From NCBI GenBank assembly GCA_963664605.1, contig OY761536.1:2728001-2792000 (forward strand): 64,000 nt of DNA, written 5' to 3'. The notes under the pieces were generated by a model. It did no database searches, was not told the DNA's origin, and saw only the letters and a program-made list of their open reading frames with translations. Position numbers and translations under genes: made by a program. This document shows, piece after piece, positions 16,309 through 23,529 of this stretch. Source of the stretch: JAHOYW01 sp963664605. Its GTDB lineage: Bacteria > Verrucomicrobiota > Lentisphaeria > Victivallales > Victivallaceae. Every line of letters begins with the position of its first letter. Positions within the stretch are counted from its first letter, which is position 1.

Positions 16309-17931
16309 ATGAATAAGATACAGGAATTAAATAAAGCCTTGCCGCTGGTTGCCAGCGTGTTGGGAAAAAAGTACGGTGTTCAGGTGCAGATCGGTGGAGA
16401 CACCGCCTGCACCGACGGAAATATCATCAGACTGCCGACTCTGCCGCTCGAACCGGATGAAACTTTAAGAAATCTTTTAGTTGGGTACACAGACCATGAA
16501 AGTGCCCATATCCGGGAAACTGACTTTGATGTTTTGAAGGATAAGGACGTCACGCCTCTCATCAAAAATATCTGGAATATATTCGAAGACTGGAGGGTTG
16601 AAAATCGACTCGCAGAACGTTTCCCTGGATGCCGGACGAACCTGCACTGGCTCATAGAGCATGAGTTCACAAAACGCATGAAGAAACCCAGTAACCCCGC
16701 CATGCAGATATTAAATTATTTGCTATTGGCGGTACGTGCCTGGGATGTTAAAGCCGTTGAAAAGAACCGGGATATCGTCGGGGCCTTTACGCAACAGGCA
16801 TATCCTGATTTATTCGACAAACTCAACAGTTTGCTGGAGCAGGTCAAGGTCGATTGTCACAGTTCGAAAGACGCCATGCGGCATGCGAAAAATGCTGCCG
16901 CGCTGATAAAAGCGGAATCGCTGAAGCTGGATAAGGAACCCGAGAAGCAAGCTGAGAATGCTAAACAAAATTCAAAGCAAACTGGGAATGTTAAAAGCAA
17001 TCAGAACAAGCAGGAAGGTATTAAGGAATTGCTAAAATCTGGCGATGACGACCTGCCGCGCGGACTCGGAGAAATCGTAGCCGAACAACTGGAGGGTGCG
17101 GTTCCCCGTAACTTGTCCATGGGGTTGAGCATGGCGGTGGAAGCCCCGAAGGCTCTTATGCCTCTTGAAATCGATGACTATTACAAAGTCAGAAGAGCTT
17201 CAGCAGCATTGCACGCAAGACTGCATTCTTTGCTCCAGAGTAAAAACCTGGTCATGCGTTCCGGCAGTCGGCATGGTAAATTGGATACCGGCAGGTTGTA
17301 CCGTTTAAACCACGATCCGAAGGTGTTTCTGCGTAACGGCGAGAAACAGGGAATCAATACGGCGGTGCATATTTTGCTTGATGCATCTTCTTCAATGCGG
17401 AATCGGATGGAACTAGCCAGTCAGGCATGCTACGGGATAGCGAATTCATTGTACAAGATCAATGGTATTTCCGTAGGCGTGACGGCCTTTCCGGCTGACG
17501 CGAGGCTGAACCAGATGTGTGCGACAGTCTGTCCGATGTTGAAGCACGGACAGAGTTTGCATACGAATTTCTGTTTGCGGCCTTCAGGTTCGACGCCTAT
17601 GGGCGAAGCCATCTGGTGGGCTTTGGCACAATGTTACCCGCTAACTGAGAATCGTAAGATTATTCTCATCATTACCGACGGCAAGCCGGATTCAATAGAG
17701 AATACCGAAAAGGCTATCGAACACGGCAAACGCCTGGGGTTTGAGTTCTACGGTATCGGAATTGAAAATCAGAATATCCTGAGCCTGCTTCCCGGTTCCA
17801 GTAAAGTTATAACCAAGCTGGAGGAACTATCCCCGACCATGTTCGGCTTATTGCAGAATGCGATGGTCGATACGTCGACTTCGATTGTACCGTTCCTTCG
17901 CTTCGCTGGGACCGGAGAAACAAATAAATAA
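16309..17931 (+). CDS. CobT-like VWA protein with an N-terminal HExxH motif
   Basis: A 540-residue protein. Near the N-terminus DHESAH puts an HExxH zinc-peptidase-like motif at His63-His67, followed by NIFEDWRVE whose acidic residues could complete a metal site. A charged, low-complexity linker (about 215-245) separates this from a C-terminal VWA domain. Its MIDAS is complete: DASSS near 357, Thr in GSTPMGEA near 424 and Asp in IITDGKPD near 451. This is the architecture of CobT-like partners of CobS AAA+ ATPases. The frame is open 24 bases further to a TTG, but AAGGGA 8 bases before ATG 16309 fixes the start. The last codons lie within a 30-base repeat, giving the tail FAGTGETNK. Confidence 0.85.
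   Translation: MNKIQELNKALPLVASVLGKKYGVQVQIGGDTACTDGNIIRLPTLPLEPDETLRNLLVGYTDHESAHIRETDFDVLKDKDVTPLIKNIWNIFEDWRVENRLAERFPGCRTNLHWLIEHEFTKRMKKPSNPAMQILNYLLLAVRAWDVKAVEKNRDIVGAFTQQAYPDLFDKLNSLLEQVKVDCHSSKDAMRHAKNAAALIKAESLKLDKEPEKQAENAKQNSKQTGNVKSNQNKQEGIKELLKSGDDDLPRGLGEIVAEQLEGAVPRNLSMGLSMAVEAPKALMPLEIDDYYKVRRASAALHARLHSLLQSKNLVMRSGSRHGKLDTGRLYRLNHDPKVFLRNGEKQGINTAVHILLDASSSMRNRMELASQACYGIANSLYKINGISVGVTAFPADARLNQMCATVCPMLKHGQSLHTNFCLRPSGSTPMGEAIWWALAQCYPLTENRKIILIITDGKPDSIENTEKAIEHGKRLGFEFYGIGIENQNILSLLPGSSKVITKLEELSPTMFGLLQNAMVDTSTSIVPFLRFAGTGETNK
17890..17919 (+). repeat. 30-base hairpin repeat, copy B (inside the VWA gene end)
   Basis: This copy begins CCGTTCCTTCGCTTCG and ends GGGACCGGAGAA, 25 of 30 bases identical to copy A at 16243-16272. 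It encodes the final residues of the VWA protein just before the stop, so a mobile hairpin may have extended the reading frame. A further short hairpin (GCCG/CGGC, 17934-17948) sits before the next gene. Confidence 0.5.
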
Positions 17932-17972
17932 GAGCCGGATGTAACGGCCTTAAAACTGAAACGGAGTTTCCT

Positions 17973-18434
17973 ATGGCAAATATATGTGTTTTAGAAATCG
18001 AATTGAGCTTTGCTGATTCGGAGGACGCGAAGGCGTTCGCGGAGTCTTTTGAAGCTGAATTAAAGAAGGCAAATGAAAATCAAAAAGGAGTATATATCGG
18101 GTCTGAACGTTATCTTTTCGAGGCGGAAATAGACGCGCCGGTTGATAACAAACTGTTGATTAACGGCTGGGTAAAATGGGCTCTGTCTCAGGAAGAAGCT
18201 GTCAAGTTTATTACCTTTGTCAATGGATTCCGTGAACTAGTGGAAGCTGTGATTTATTATGAGGAAACCAGCAATTGGATTTACGGTAAGTTTGTCTATA
18301 AAGATTTTGTTCTGGAGGATGATTTTATTCCAGCGGACCATAAACTCTGGGATATAGATTATGACGATGACAATTATCACGATAAGCTTGCAAATATCCT
18401 GGAAACAAACGGAATCACCCAAATAATAAATTGA
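17973..18434 (+). CDS. Acidic protein of unknown function
   Basis: A 153-residue acidic protein with a charged helix early (SEDAKAFAESFEAELKK), two strand-rich stretches (GWVKWALSQEE, GKFVYKDFVLEDDF) and a very acidic end (DIDYDDDNYHD). No signal peptide or membrane span. The alternation of WVKW and a distant aromatic strand recalls ferredoxin-like plasmid proteins such as YubB/DUF1281, but I would not assign it. The ATG follows CGGAG by 9 bases. It lies 41 bases after the VWA gene, in the same direction, and is probably cotranscribed. Confidence 0.75.
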   Translation: MANICVLEIELSFADSEDAKAFAESFEAELKKANENQKGVYIGSERYLFEAEIDAPVDNKLLINGWVKWALSQEEAVKFITFVNGFRELVEAVIYYEETSNWIYGKFVYKDFVLEDDFIPADHKLWDIDYDDDNYHDKLANILETNGITQIIN

Positions 18435-18445
18435 CAGGAGACGAT

Positions 18446-18691
18446 ATGAGTACAAAAAAATTCAAATGCCGGAAGTGCGGCGGTGATTCGCTTGAGGAAA
18501 TCATAAGCGGAGCCATCGTCGCCATACGGGTAACAGCAGTGCTTGAATGCATTTCAGATACCCACTGCGATTGTGATTACGATCAGAATCAAAAGGAGAT
18601 CGGTAGCGGGCGTATCTCCCATTACCAATGCAGTTCCTGCGGCCATATTCTATCCGAAGCTGAATTAACGGCTTTGGAACAAAAACATTAA
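18446..18691 (+). CDS. Small zinc-ribbon protein
   Basis: An 81-residue protein with two CxxC knuckles, FKCRKCGG near the start and YQCSSCGH near the end, bracketing a middle with a further cysteine pair (HCDCD). This is the layout of a zinc ribbon, a fold used for nucleic-acid or protein contacts. AGGAG lies 5 bases before the chosen ATG; the frame is open 15 bases further to a TTG that overlaps the previous gene. Function unknown; it travels with the genes on either side. Confidence 0.7.
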   Translation: MSTKKFKCRKCGGDSLEEIISGAIVAIRVTAVLECISDTHCDCDYDQNQKEIGSGRISHYQCSSCGHILSEAELTALEQKH

Positions 18692-18716
18692 AATTAACAA
18701 AACACGGAGTGTTACA

Positions 18717-19043
18717 ATGTTTAGAAAATACTACAGTTTTTATTCAAAATCGAAAATGAAAAATAAACTCGCGAAGATATTCAAACGGGTCAGCCAGAAA
18801 GCTTTCCGGGAGGTGCTTACGCTGATGGTTATGCTTAAGAGCGATAAAGTGCCGACCTTCGCGAAGATATCTATTATGTGCGTGCTGGGATATTTGATCT
18901 GTCCGCTTGACGCTATACCGGATTTTCTTCCGATAGGCTTGCTCGATGACTTTGCAGCTATCGCCGTTTTGATGACGGAAATGTCCATTTACAGGACACC
19001 TGAGATCGAAGGAAAAGTCGATAAAATAGCGGCGATGTTTTAG
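18717..19043 (+). CDS. DUF1232 (YkvA-type) membrane protein
   Basis: A 108-residue protein with the DUF1232 signature LICPLDAIPDFLPIGLLDDF, which forms a re-entrant or short paired membrane segment. The N-terminal half is basic and helical. YkvA-type proteins are widespread, sometimes fused to other domains, and have no agreed function. The ATG follows CGGAG. It ends the first gene run of the island; a gap of about 420 bases with two RNA folds follows. Confidence 0.85.
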   Translation: MFRKYYSFYSKSKMKNKLAKIFKRVSQKAFREVLTLMVMLKSDKVPTFAKISIMCVLGYLICPLDAIPDFLPIGLLDDFAAIAVLMTEMSIYRTPEIEGKVDKIAAMF

Positions 19044-19127
19044 CCAGCAGAAAATTCTATCGCGATTTCTATATTGCGGTGTGAGATTTTATCTTTCAAC
19101 ACGAACAAATATAGAGTCGGAAGTAGA

Positions 19128-19190
19128 CACGCTGATGTAAAATTTCAAGCTGAACCGGTCGTTTGGCTATTGAAATGCGAAATCAGCGTG
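19128..19190 (+). ncRNA. Three-tier nested RNA hairpin I
   Basis: Three nested stems share one axis: CACGCTGAT with ATCAGCGTG (19128-19136/19182-19190), ATTTC with GAAAT (19142-19146/19172-19176) and AGCTGAA with TTTGGCT (19148-19154/19162-19168). A short TTTT run follows. It may end the upstream transcript or be one domain of a structured leader. From 19044 to 19127 nothing was recognised. Confidence 0.45.
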
Positions 19191-19290
19191 CTATTTTAAA
19201 AATAATCATAAACAAAACAAACTGAGGAATGTTTATCATAAGTAAATAATTCAACATTAACAATTAAATAAACGTAAACTTTGACAGAGT

Positions 19291-19425
19291 TGTATTAGGA
19301 AATTACCACTTTTACCGAATAGAAAACAATGTCGAAAGGATTACGCTCATACTTGGGCGTGGTCTCTTCGTATTTCTATTCGGGCGTGTGGTAATGCCTC
19401 TAATACATGCGATTAGGCTGCGCCC
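19291..19425 (+). ncRNA. Four-tier nested RNA fold II with possible pseudoknot
   Basis: Four nested stems are visible: TGTATTAG/CTAATACA (19291-19298/19400-19407), ATTACCAC/GTGGTAAT (19302-19309/19388-19395), CCGAATAGAAA/TTTCTATTCGG (19315-19325/19373-19383) and GATTACGC/GCGTGGTC (19339-19346/19357-19364) extended by CGAA/TTCG (19333-19336/19367-19370). A CGCCC at 19421-19425, followed by TTTTT, could pair with GGGCG at 19355-19359 or 19382-19386. The gene at 19462 begins soon after. It fits a cis-regulatory RNA or small RNA. I do not recognise a known class. Confidence 0.5.
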
Positions 19426-19461
19426 TTTTTGTATCTGTCGGTTTGAGGAGAATTACAAAAT

Positions 19462-19665
19462 ATGACAGATAACAAACCCCACATCCGGAACGGCATCCAC
19501 CGTCTCTGCCGTCAGACTTCCAGACTGAATCTGTACGTCCAGAACGCCAAAGTTTTGGACATGGCGCGTATTTCTACTGAACTTAAAGAACTTTCAAGTC
19601 AACTCAATGAGTTATCAAATCAACCCCAAATAAAACAAGGAGAACTCGTATCGCAAGAGGAATAA
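19462..19665 (+). CDS. Small basic/helical protein of unknown function
   Basis: A 67-residue protein with a basic start (NGIHRLCRQTSRLN) and a helical heptad-like end (STELKELSSQLNELSNQ) that may form a coiled coil. GAGGAGA lies 9 bases before the ATG, a strong site. No family recognised. It heads the second gene run of the island, immediately downstream of RNA fold II. Confidence 0.6.
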   Translation: MTDNKPHIRNGIHRLCRQTSRLNLYVQNAKVLDMARISTELKELSSQLNELSNQPQIKQGELVSQEE

Positions 19666-19708
19666 TAGCCCCAAAACAATCAACTCAAAACAAACAAAAG
19701 GAGTTCAT

Positions 19709-19915
19709 ATGAACGAAGAAAAACAGGAAGTAAAAGGAACGGTCTGGTTGTGGACCGTGATCGGATTGGGAGCCGGAGCATGGCTCGGAATGCTGATAGC
19801 CGGATATGTCGGTGCCGGAGTCGGAGCTGTGGCAATAGGGTTTGCCGCTTACTGCAGCAGCAAGAAGAACGGCGGCGGACCTCCGTCATGGCTCTGGCGC
19901 TCAAAGAAGAAATAA
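19709..19915 (+). CDS. Small glycine-rich membrane protein
   Basis: A 68-residue protein with a short charged start, two closely spaced glycine/alanine-rich hydrophobic helices (LWTVIGLGAGAWLGMLIAG and VGAVAIGFAAY) and a basic tail (SKKNGGG...RSKKK). The pattern suits a small two-pass inner-membrane protein. AAAGGAG lies 7 bases before the ATG. No family recognised. Confidence 0.6.
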   Translation: MNEEKQEVKGTVWLWTVIGLGAGAWLGMLIAGYVGAGVGAVAIGFAAYCSSKKNGGGPPSWLWRSKKK

Positions 19916-19944
19916 CTTTAACAAAATAACAGGAAAATATTACT

Positions 19945-20406
19945 ATGAAAAAAATGATTTTGACCATTATGACAGCAGTAACCGCGAGCATACTTATGAC
20001 CGGGTGCGGATCGTCTGTTCCTTCCGGTTCAGACAAAGAAGTCAAGAAATTGGTTTGTCAGATAGCACGGGATGAGCTTCGCAGACAGTTGACTCCGGCA
20101 GTGTATTCGCAGATAACAAAAATCCCGGTCGGATTGATTGGGCTTAAAATCACGTATGAAGGCTTAAAAGCTAAGTACGGCAAAGATAAGCACGCTAAAG
20201 AAACTATTGAAACAGTCGATAAAATCATTTCCAAAACGAAAGTATCTGTCGAAAATATTCGCGTGAATAAAATCGATAAGGAACTGAAGAAGTCGTATTC
20301 TTCAGCTGATTTGCGTGTTGACGACAATACAACGCCAATAAAATACACCGCTCAAATAAATAGTGACGGGCAACTCTATGTGGAAGTCACTGGGCTGAAT
20401 CTTTAG
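19945..20406 (+). CDS. Lipoprotein of unknown function
   Basis: A 153-residue protein with a lipoprotein signal ending LMTGC at Cys21, directly followed by GSSVPSG. The mature part is helical and lysine-rich, then a strand region at the end (KYTAQINSDGQLYVEV). It is expected to be acylated and held at the inner or outer membrane facing the periplasm. ACAGGAAA precedes the ATG. It sits between two membrane-protein genes and before the secreted nuclease, so these four may form an envelope-located set. Confidence 0.75.
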   Translation: MKKMILTIMTAVTASILMTGCGSSVPSGSDKEVKKLVCQIARDELRRQLTPAVYSQITKIPVGLIGLKITYEGLKAKYGKDKHAKETIETVDKIISKTKVSVENIRVNKIDKELKKSYSSADLRVDDNTTPIKYTAQINSDGQLYVEVTGLNL

Positions 20407-20496
20407 CATACAAGCGTTTCCCAGCAGGGCTCTCTCATCAAGAGCCCTGCTGAACACGCATTTGCACGGATGTTAAACTTAATTAGAGGAAAAACG

Positions 20497-21144
20497 ATGA
20501 GTAAAGAAGAAATCACAAATACAGAAAAACAAGTCAAGCCTGCATTATGGAATCCCAATACGGCCGCTAACTGGTCGCTGCTTTTCACTCCTGTCTTTGG
20601 AGCTTGGCTGCACGCTGAAAACTGGAAGACTTTGAATGAACCTGAGAAAGCCAAAAAATCCATGCAGTGGGTATATTGGGGGATATCGATCGTAATATTT
20701 ACGGTGTTGTTTTCCGAGGATCTGGGAGGAATACCGACCTTTATATTCTTACTGCTCTGGTATTTCACCAGTGCCAGAAAACAGAGTAAGTATATTCAAG
20801 AAAAGGAAATTGAATACGATAAGAAAAGCTGGCAGAAGCCGTTATTGATCGGAGTGGGCGGGGTAGCTGTTTTATTTTGCGTGTTCTTTATGCTGGGCGT
20901 TGGATTCTCCAATGAGGTGGAAAAGACAGCCAAAGAGATACTCAATGAGAAAATACTGCCTGAAGCTCGTCGTTACAGTGGAAACGAACACCTTGAATGC
21001 GTGAGCGTTGACCTTGGCGAAGAATTTGCTGATAACAACTACTACGCGGTAGCTGTCTTTAACGACGGTACCAAAGCAAAATTGACGGTACAGGTCAAAG
21101 GTGAAGAGGTACTTGTTCAGATAAAAGAGGCCATAGAGGAATGA
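20497..21144 (+). CDS. Membrane protein with C-terminal periplasmic-type domain
   Basis: About 215 residues. After a polar start come hydrophobic segments around NWSLLFTPVFGAWLHAENW, WVYWGISIVIFTVLF and GIPTFIFLLLWYF, then another span (LIGVGGVAVLFCVFFMLG). The last 70 residues are polar and strand-forming (CVSVDLGEEF, NYYAVAVFNDG, AKLTVQVKGEEV). AGAGGA lies 6 bases before the ATG at 20497; a further ATG at 20470 has no site. The 62-base space upstream contains a CAGCAGGGCTCT/AGAGCCCTGCTG inverted repeat (20423-20452). Function unknown. Confidence 0.7.
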   Translation: MSKEEITNTEKQVKPALWNPNTAANWSLLFTPVFGAWLHAENWKTLNEPEKAKKSMQWVYWGISIVIFTVLFSEDLGGIPTFIFLLLWYFTSARKQSKYIQEKEIEYDKKSWQKPLLIGVGGVAVLFCVFFMLGVGFSNEVEKTAKEILNEKILPEARRYSGNEHLECVSVDLGEEFADNNYYAVAVFNDGTKAKLTVQVKGEEVLVQIKEAIEE

Positions 21145-21148
21145 TCCC

Positions 21149-21964
21149 ATGCGGCTTATGCCCCTGATATTCCTGCTGAACATCTTTTCGTCTTTGGCGG
21201 CAGAGCCTTACAACCACGACCGATGGGGCACGTTTCCTCGGGATATTTTCCTGAAGTTCGATGCCTTTGTAGTTTCGTTCGATGGTCCCGATGACGATGA
21301 CGGTGATGGCAAGCCGGATTTATGGGGCATCCCCGAATTTGTCGCTTACGAGATTAGACGCAAGACGAAGAAACATTCTCTGGCGCATCGTCCCGGCTGG
21401 ACAACAGATAAAAAGCTGTTTAAATCCGGGATAGCGCCCGATGATAAAACTTATGCGGTATCCGGTACCCGCAAACTTCCCGAAGTCAAAACCGCTTTCC
21501 GTTTTGTCCGGGGCCATATGTGTCCCAAGTCCACTGCCGAAAGAATCAGCGTCAAAGCCGCCATCGAAACCCATACGCTACTTAATGCCTGTCCGCAGCT
21601 CCAGTCCCAAAATAACGGCATCTGGAAAGAACTGGAAAAACGGTGTAATGATATGGCAGACCAATACGGCAAAGTCTGGGTAGTCACCGGACCAGTATTC
21701 TTCAATAAAAGCCCTTCCATGTGGTTAGGACAGAATACAGAGAAGCAAGCTGCCATTCCCGATGCGTTCTTCAAGATCATCATCTGGCAGGAAGACGGCA
21801 AAGTAATCCATCAGGCATACCTGATCCCGAACATCTTGATTAAACCTCAGCCATTAAAATCTTATCAAACCACCATCCAAAGAATCGAATCCCTGACAGG
21901 TTTAAAATTCCTGTCAAAGACCAAAATTAAAGCATCTCCCGTCATGCCCGAAAAACAGGCATGA
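21149..21964 (+). CDS. Secreted DNA/RNA non-specific endonuclease
   Basis: A 271-residue protein with a signal peptide (LMPLIFLLNIFSSLAAEP) and a beta-beta-alpha-metal nuclease domain. The catalytic motif is VRGHMCPK with His near residue 123, equivalent to the DRGH of Serratia nuclease, although the Asp is Val here. Asn in QSQNNGIWKELE would bind the metal. An acidic DDDDGDGKPD stretch near residue 50 resembles a calcium loop. It degrades nucleic acid outside the cytoplasm, either as food or as a toxin. It starts 4 bases after the previous gene and ends inside a strong terminator, so it closes the operon. Confidence 0.88.
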   Translation: MRLMPLIFLLNIFSSLAAEPYNHDRWGTFPRDIFLKFDAFVVSFDGPDDDDGDGKPDLWGIPEFVAYEIRRKTKKHSLAHRPGWTTDKKLFKSGIAPDDKTYAVSGTRKLPEVKTAFRFVRGHMCPKSTAERISVKAAIETHTLLNACPQLQSQNNGIWKELEKRCNDMADQYGKVWVVTGPVFFNKSPSMWLGQNTEKQAAIPDAFFKIIIWQEDGKVIHQAYLIPNILIKPQPLKSYQTTIQRIESLTGLKFLSKTKIKASPVMPEKQA

Positions 21965-21983
21965 CGGGAGTTTTCTCTTTTTT
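21936..21983 (+). terminator. Strong intrinsic terminator after the secreted nuclease
   Basis: A perfect 13-bp stem, CTCCCGTCATGCC with GGCATGACGGGAG (21936-21948/21958-21970), encloses a 9-base loop and is followed by TTTTCTCTTTTTT. It includes the stop codon of the nuclease gene and marks the end of the island operon. Confidence 0.92.
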
Positions 21984-22117
21984 GTAAATATAACCTTCAA
22001 ATAAACTTTAGATGAATATAGTCCCCCAAGCTGGGCACGCAAAATTTTGCTGACATTACCCAGGAGATAGGTTCAGTACCATTGTACTGGTAGACGTTAT
22101 TGCAATCATTATTTTAG

Positions 22118-22405
22118 CTCAATAATGACAGAATATTTTATTTTGAACTACACTTCAATTTCAATGCTATCTACATCAGAGATCAAAGAACCAAGCTTGG
22201 CAATTGTTCTGAGGAGCGTAATATTTCACTTAACTGGCGTTTAGTTAAAGCTCCTGCATTGATTACTGATTACATCATAATACATGAACTTGTTCACACT
22301 AAAATAATGAACCATTCAGGTAAATTTTGGACGTTATTAAAATCATTGTATCCTGATTATAAAGATGCAATGAATTGGCTTGATAAATATGGAAACAGCC
22401 TATAA
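22118..22405 (+). pseudogene. C-terminal fragment of a YgjP-type metallopeptidase
   Basis: A frame without a start codon, open from a TAG at 22115-22117 to a TAA at 22403-22405, reads as the end of a YgjP/DUF45 zinc peptidase: RDQRTKLGNCS, ISLNWRLVKAP, YIIIHELVHTK with HExxH, then NHSGKFW and the closing WLDKYG. The N-terminal half is missing. An intact homologue lies at 26833-27501 on the other strand. The fragment is a relic left at the edge of the accessory island. The bases between 21984 and 22117 hold only short palindromes. Confidence 0.8.
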
Positions 22406-22470
22406 ATGTTAAAATGTAGAATCGATTTTATAGCTGGTTTGAGTTGGCGTAAATGAGAGGAGCTATAAAA

Positions 22471-22863
22471 ATGTCTATTGTTTCTGAACTTGACTCAATA
22501 AAATCTGATTTGAAGTTGAGCTCCAATGAATGGCGTTGGAATGTTACATTATTGATAACAGGAATCCCGTCTGGATACCTTGCATCCTATGGTATTCTTG
22601 CACATATTTATCAACATCAGTATAACCGTCCAATTAGTGCTAGAAATATTGCTTGGTTAAGGGAGTATTTATATCGTAAATTGGGACATGATACAGAAAT
22701 ACCTTTGCACAGAATTGCAAAGCAGAATGACATATATTCTCATTTCGATTCAGAAGAAACCCAAATCGAAAATAATAAAAGACGAACAGAAGAAGGGACA
22801 TTGGGAAATCCTAAATGGGTGACAAACATATCTGATTTAAAGATTTCAAAATCATGCCGTTAA
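22471..22863 (+). CDS. Unrecognised protein, possibly truncated
   Basis: About 130 residues. A helical N-terminus (SELDSIKSDLKL) leads to a middle with EWRWNVTLLITGIPSGYLA and then a polar, basic end. AGAGGAG lies 7-8 bases before the ATG at 22471; an earlier ATG at 22453 has no site. After the stop the same frame continues for 38 protein-like codons interrupted by one more stop, so the gene may once have been longer. No family recognised. Confidence 0.5.
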   Translation: MSIVSELDSIKSDLKLSSNEWRWNVTLLITGIPSGYLASYGILAHIYQHQYNRPISARNIAWLREYLYRKLGHDTEIPLHRIAKQNDIYSHFDSEETQIENNKRRTEEGTLGNPKWVTNISDLKISKSCR

Positions 22864-23076
22864 TTTGAAATTTTTGCGAATGTTTCAAGAAACTACGATT
22901 GATTTAATGATTTTCAGTATTATCTTAGTGATTGTTGGACCGATGAAAACGAGCTTGAGAGGCATGATTTCAAGAGGTACCATTTGGTACCGTTTCAAGA
23001 CTTAAAAGTACCGAAAAGTACCGTTTTTTATAGGTTTTATTTTTTGCATAGATATGGACAAATCCTATACTTTTGA
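22864..23076 (+). pseudogene. In-frame continuation of the preceding gene, broken by stops
   Basis: The frame of the preceding gene runs on after its TAA, through a TGA at 22900-22902, to a TGA at 23074-23076. The middle part reads as ordinary protein (QYYLSDCWTDENELERHDF). This suggests decay of a longer gene by point mutation. The same bases contain phased GTACC repeats (separate entry), so a non-coding reading is also possible. From 23077 to 23466 nothing coding was seen. Confidence 0.3.
22976..23023. repeat. Four phased GTACC motifs
   Basis: GTACC occurs at 22977, 22987, 23008 and 23018, spaced 10, 21 and 10 bases, that is one, two and one helical turns. The first two lie in GGTACC palindromes and the last two in AAGTACCG. 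TTTCAAGA flanks the first pair on both sides (22969-22976 region and 22993-23000). The pattern resembles an operator or iteron array. Confidence 0.45.
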
Positions 23077-23466
23077 GCATGAAAAGTTAAAAATGCTGTG
23101 ATTTTGAGCTAAAATAAAACAGGCAAAGGATACCGTTCCACGCCTCCATTTTATTACCACCCTGTATTCTCCCTGAATTGATCTTGTAAATCATATTTTA
23201 TGCTTCTTAAGTACCGTATTGTCCTCCTGTATCGGTTTAGGAAATAAATTTCTATAAGCCTTATTATAACAACAAAATTGTCAATTTATTCTTTAACTGC
23301 CACAACCATAAGGTATTTTGCTTACTGTAACATGTTCTTTTTTTACAATTATTTCCCAGCTCCCTAACGGCCGGAAAATATTTTCAGCATATTATTCAAA
23401 CACACCACCAATGTATATTGTTTATAAACAAATAGTTGCGACTCCAACCCTTTACTTTAATAAATA

Positions 23467-23495
23467 TTGGCATAACTATTGCTTTATATTATAAA
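23467..23495 (+). promoter_or_regulatory. Promoter of the TauE/SafE-pseudopilin gene
   Basis: TTGGCA (23467-23472) and TATAAA (23490-23495) are 17 bases apart. Transcription would start about 28 bases before the ATG at 23530, which has AGGGAAG as its ribosome site. Confidence 0.5.
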
Positions 23496-23529
23496 ACCGT
23501 AAATATGAATTTAATTAAGGGAAGATAAT

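Noticed and set aside
14184..17931. Aerobic cobaltochelatase (CobS/CobT) for vitamin B12 synthesis
   Set aside because: No CobN or other cobalamin genes, and DUF3150 plus a nuclease lie in the same run, which points to the mobile-element version of the pair.
23125..23165. Sequence resembling the 3' end of a tmRNA or tRNA attachment site (CCGTTCCACGCCTCCA)
   Set aside because: Only a short loose match, no CCA end, no matching copy at the left edge of the island and no integrase; it cannot be called an attachment site.
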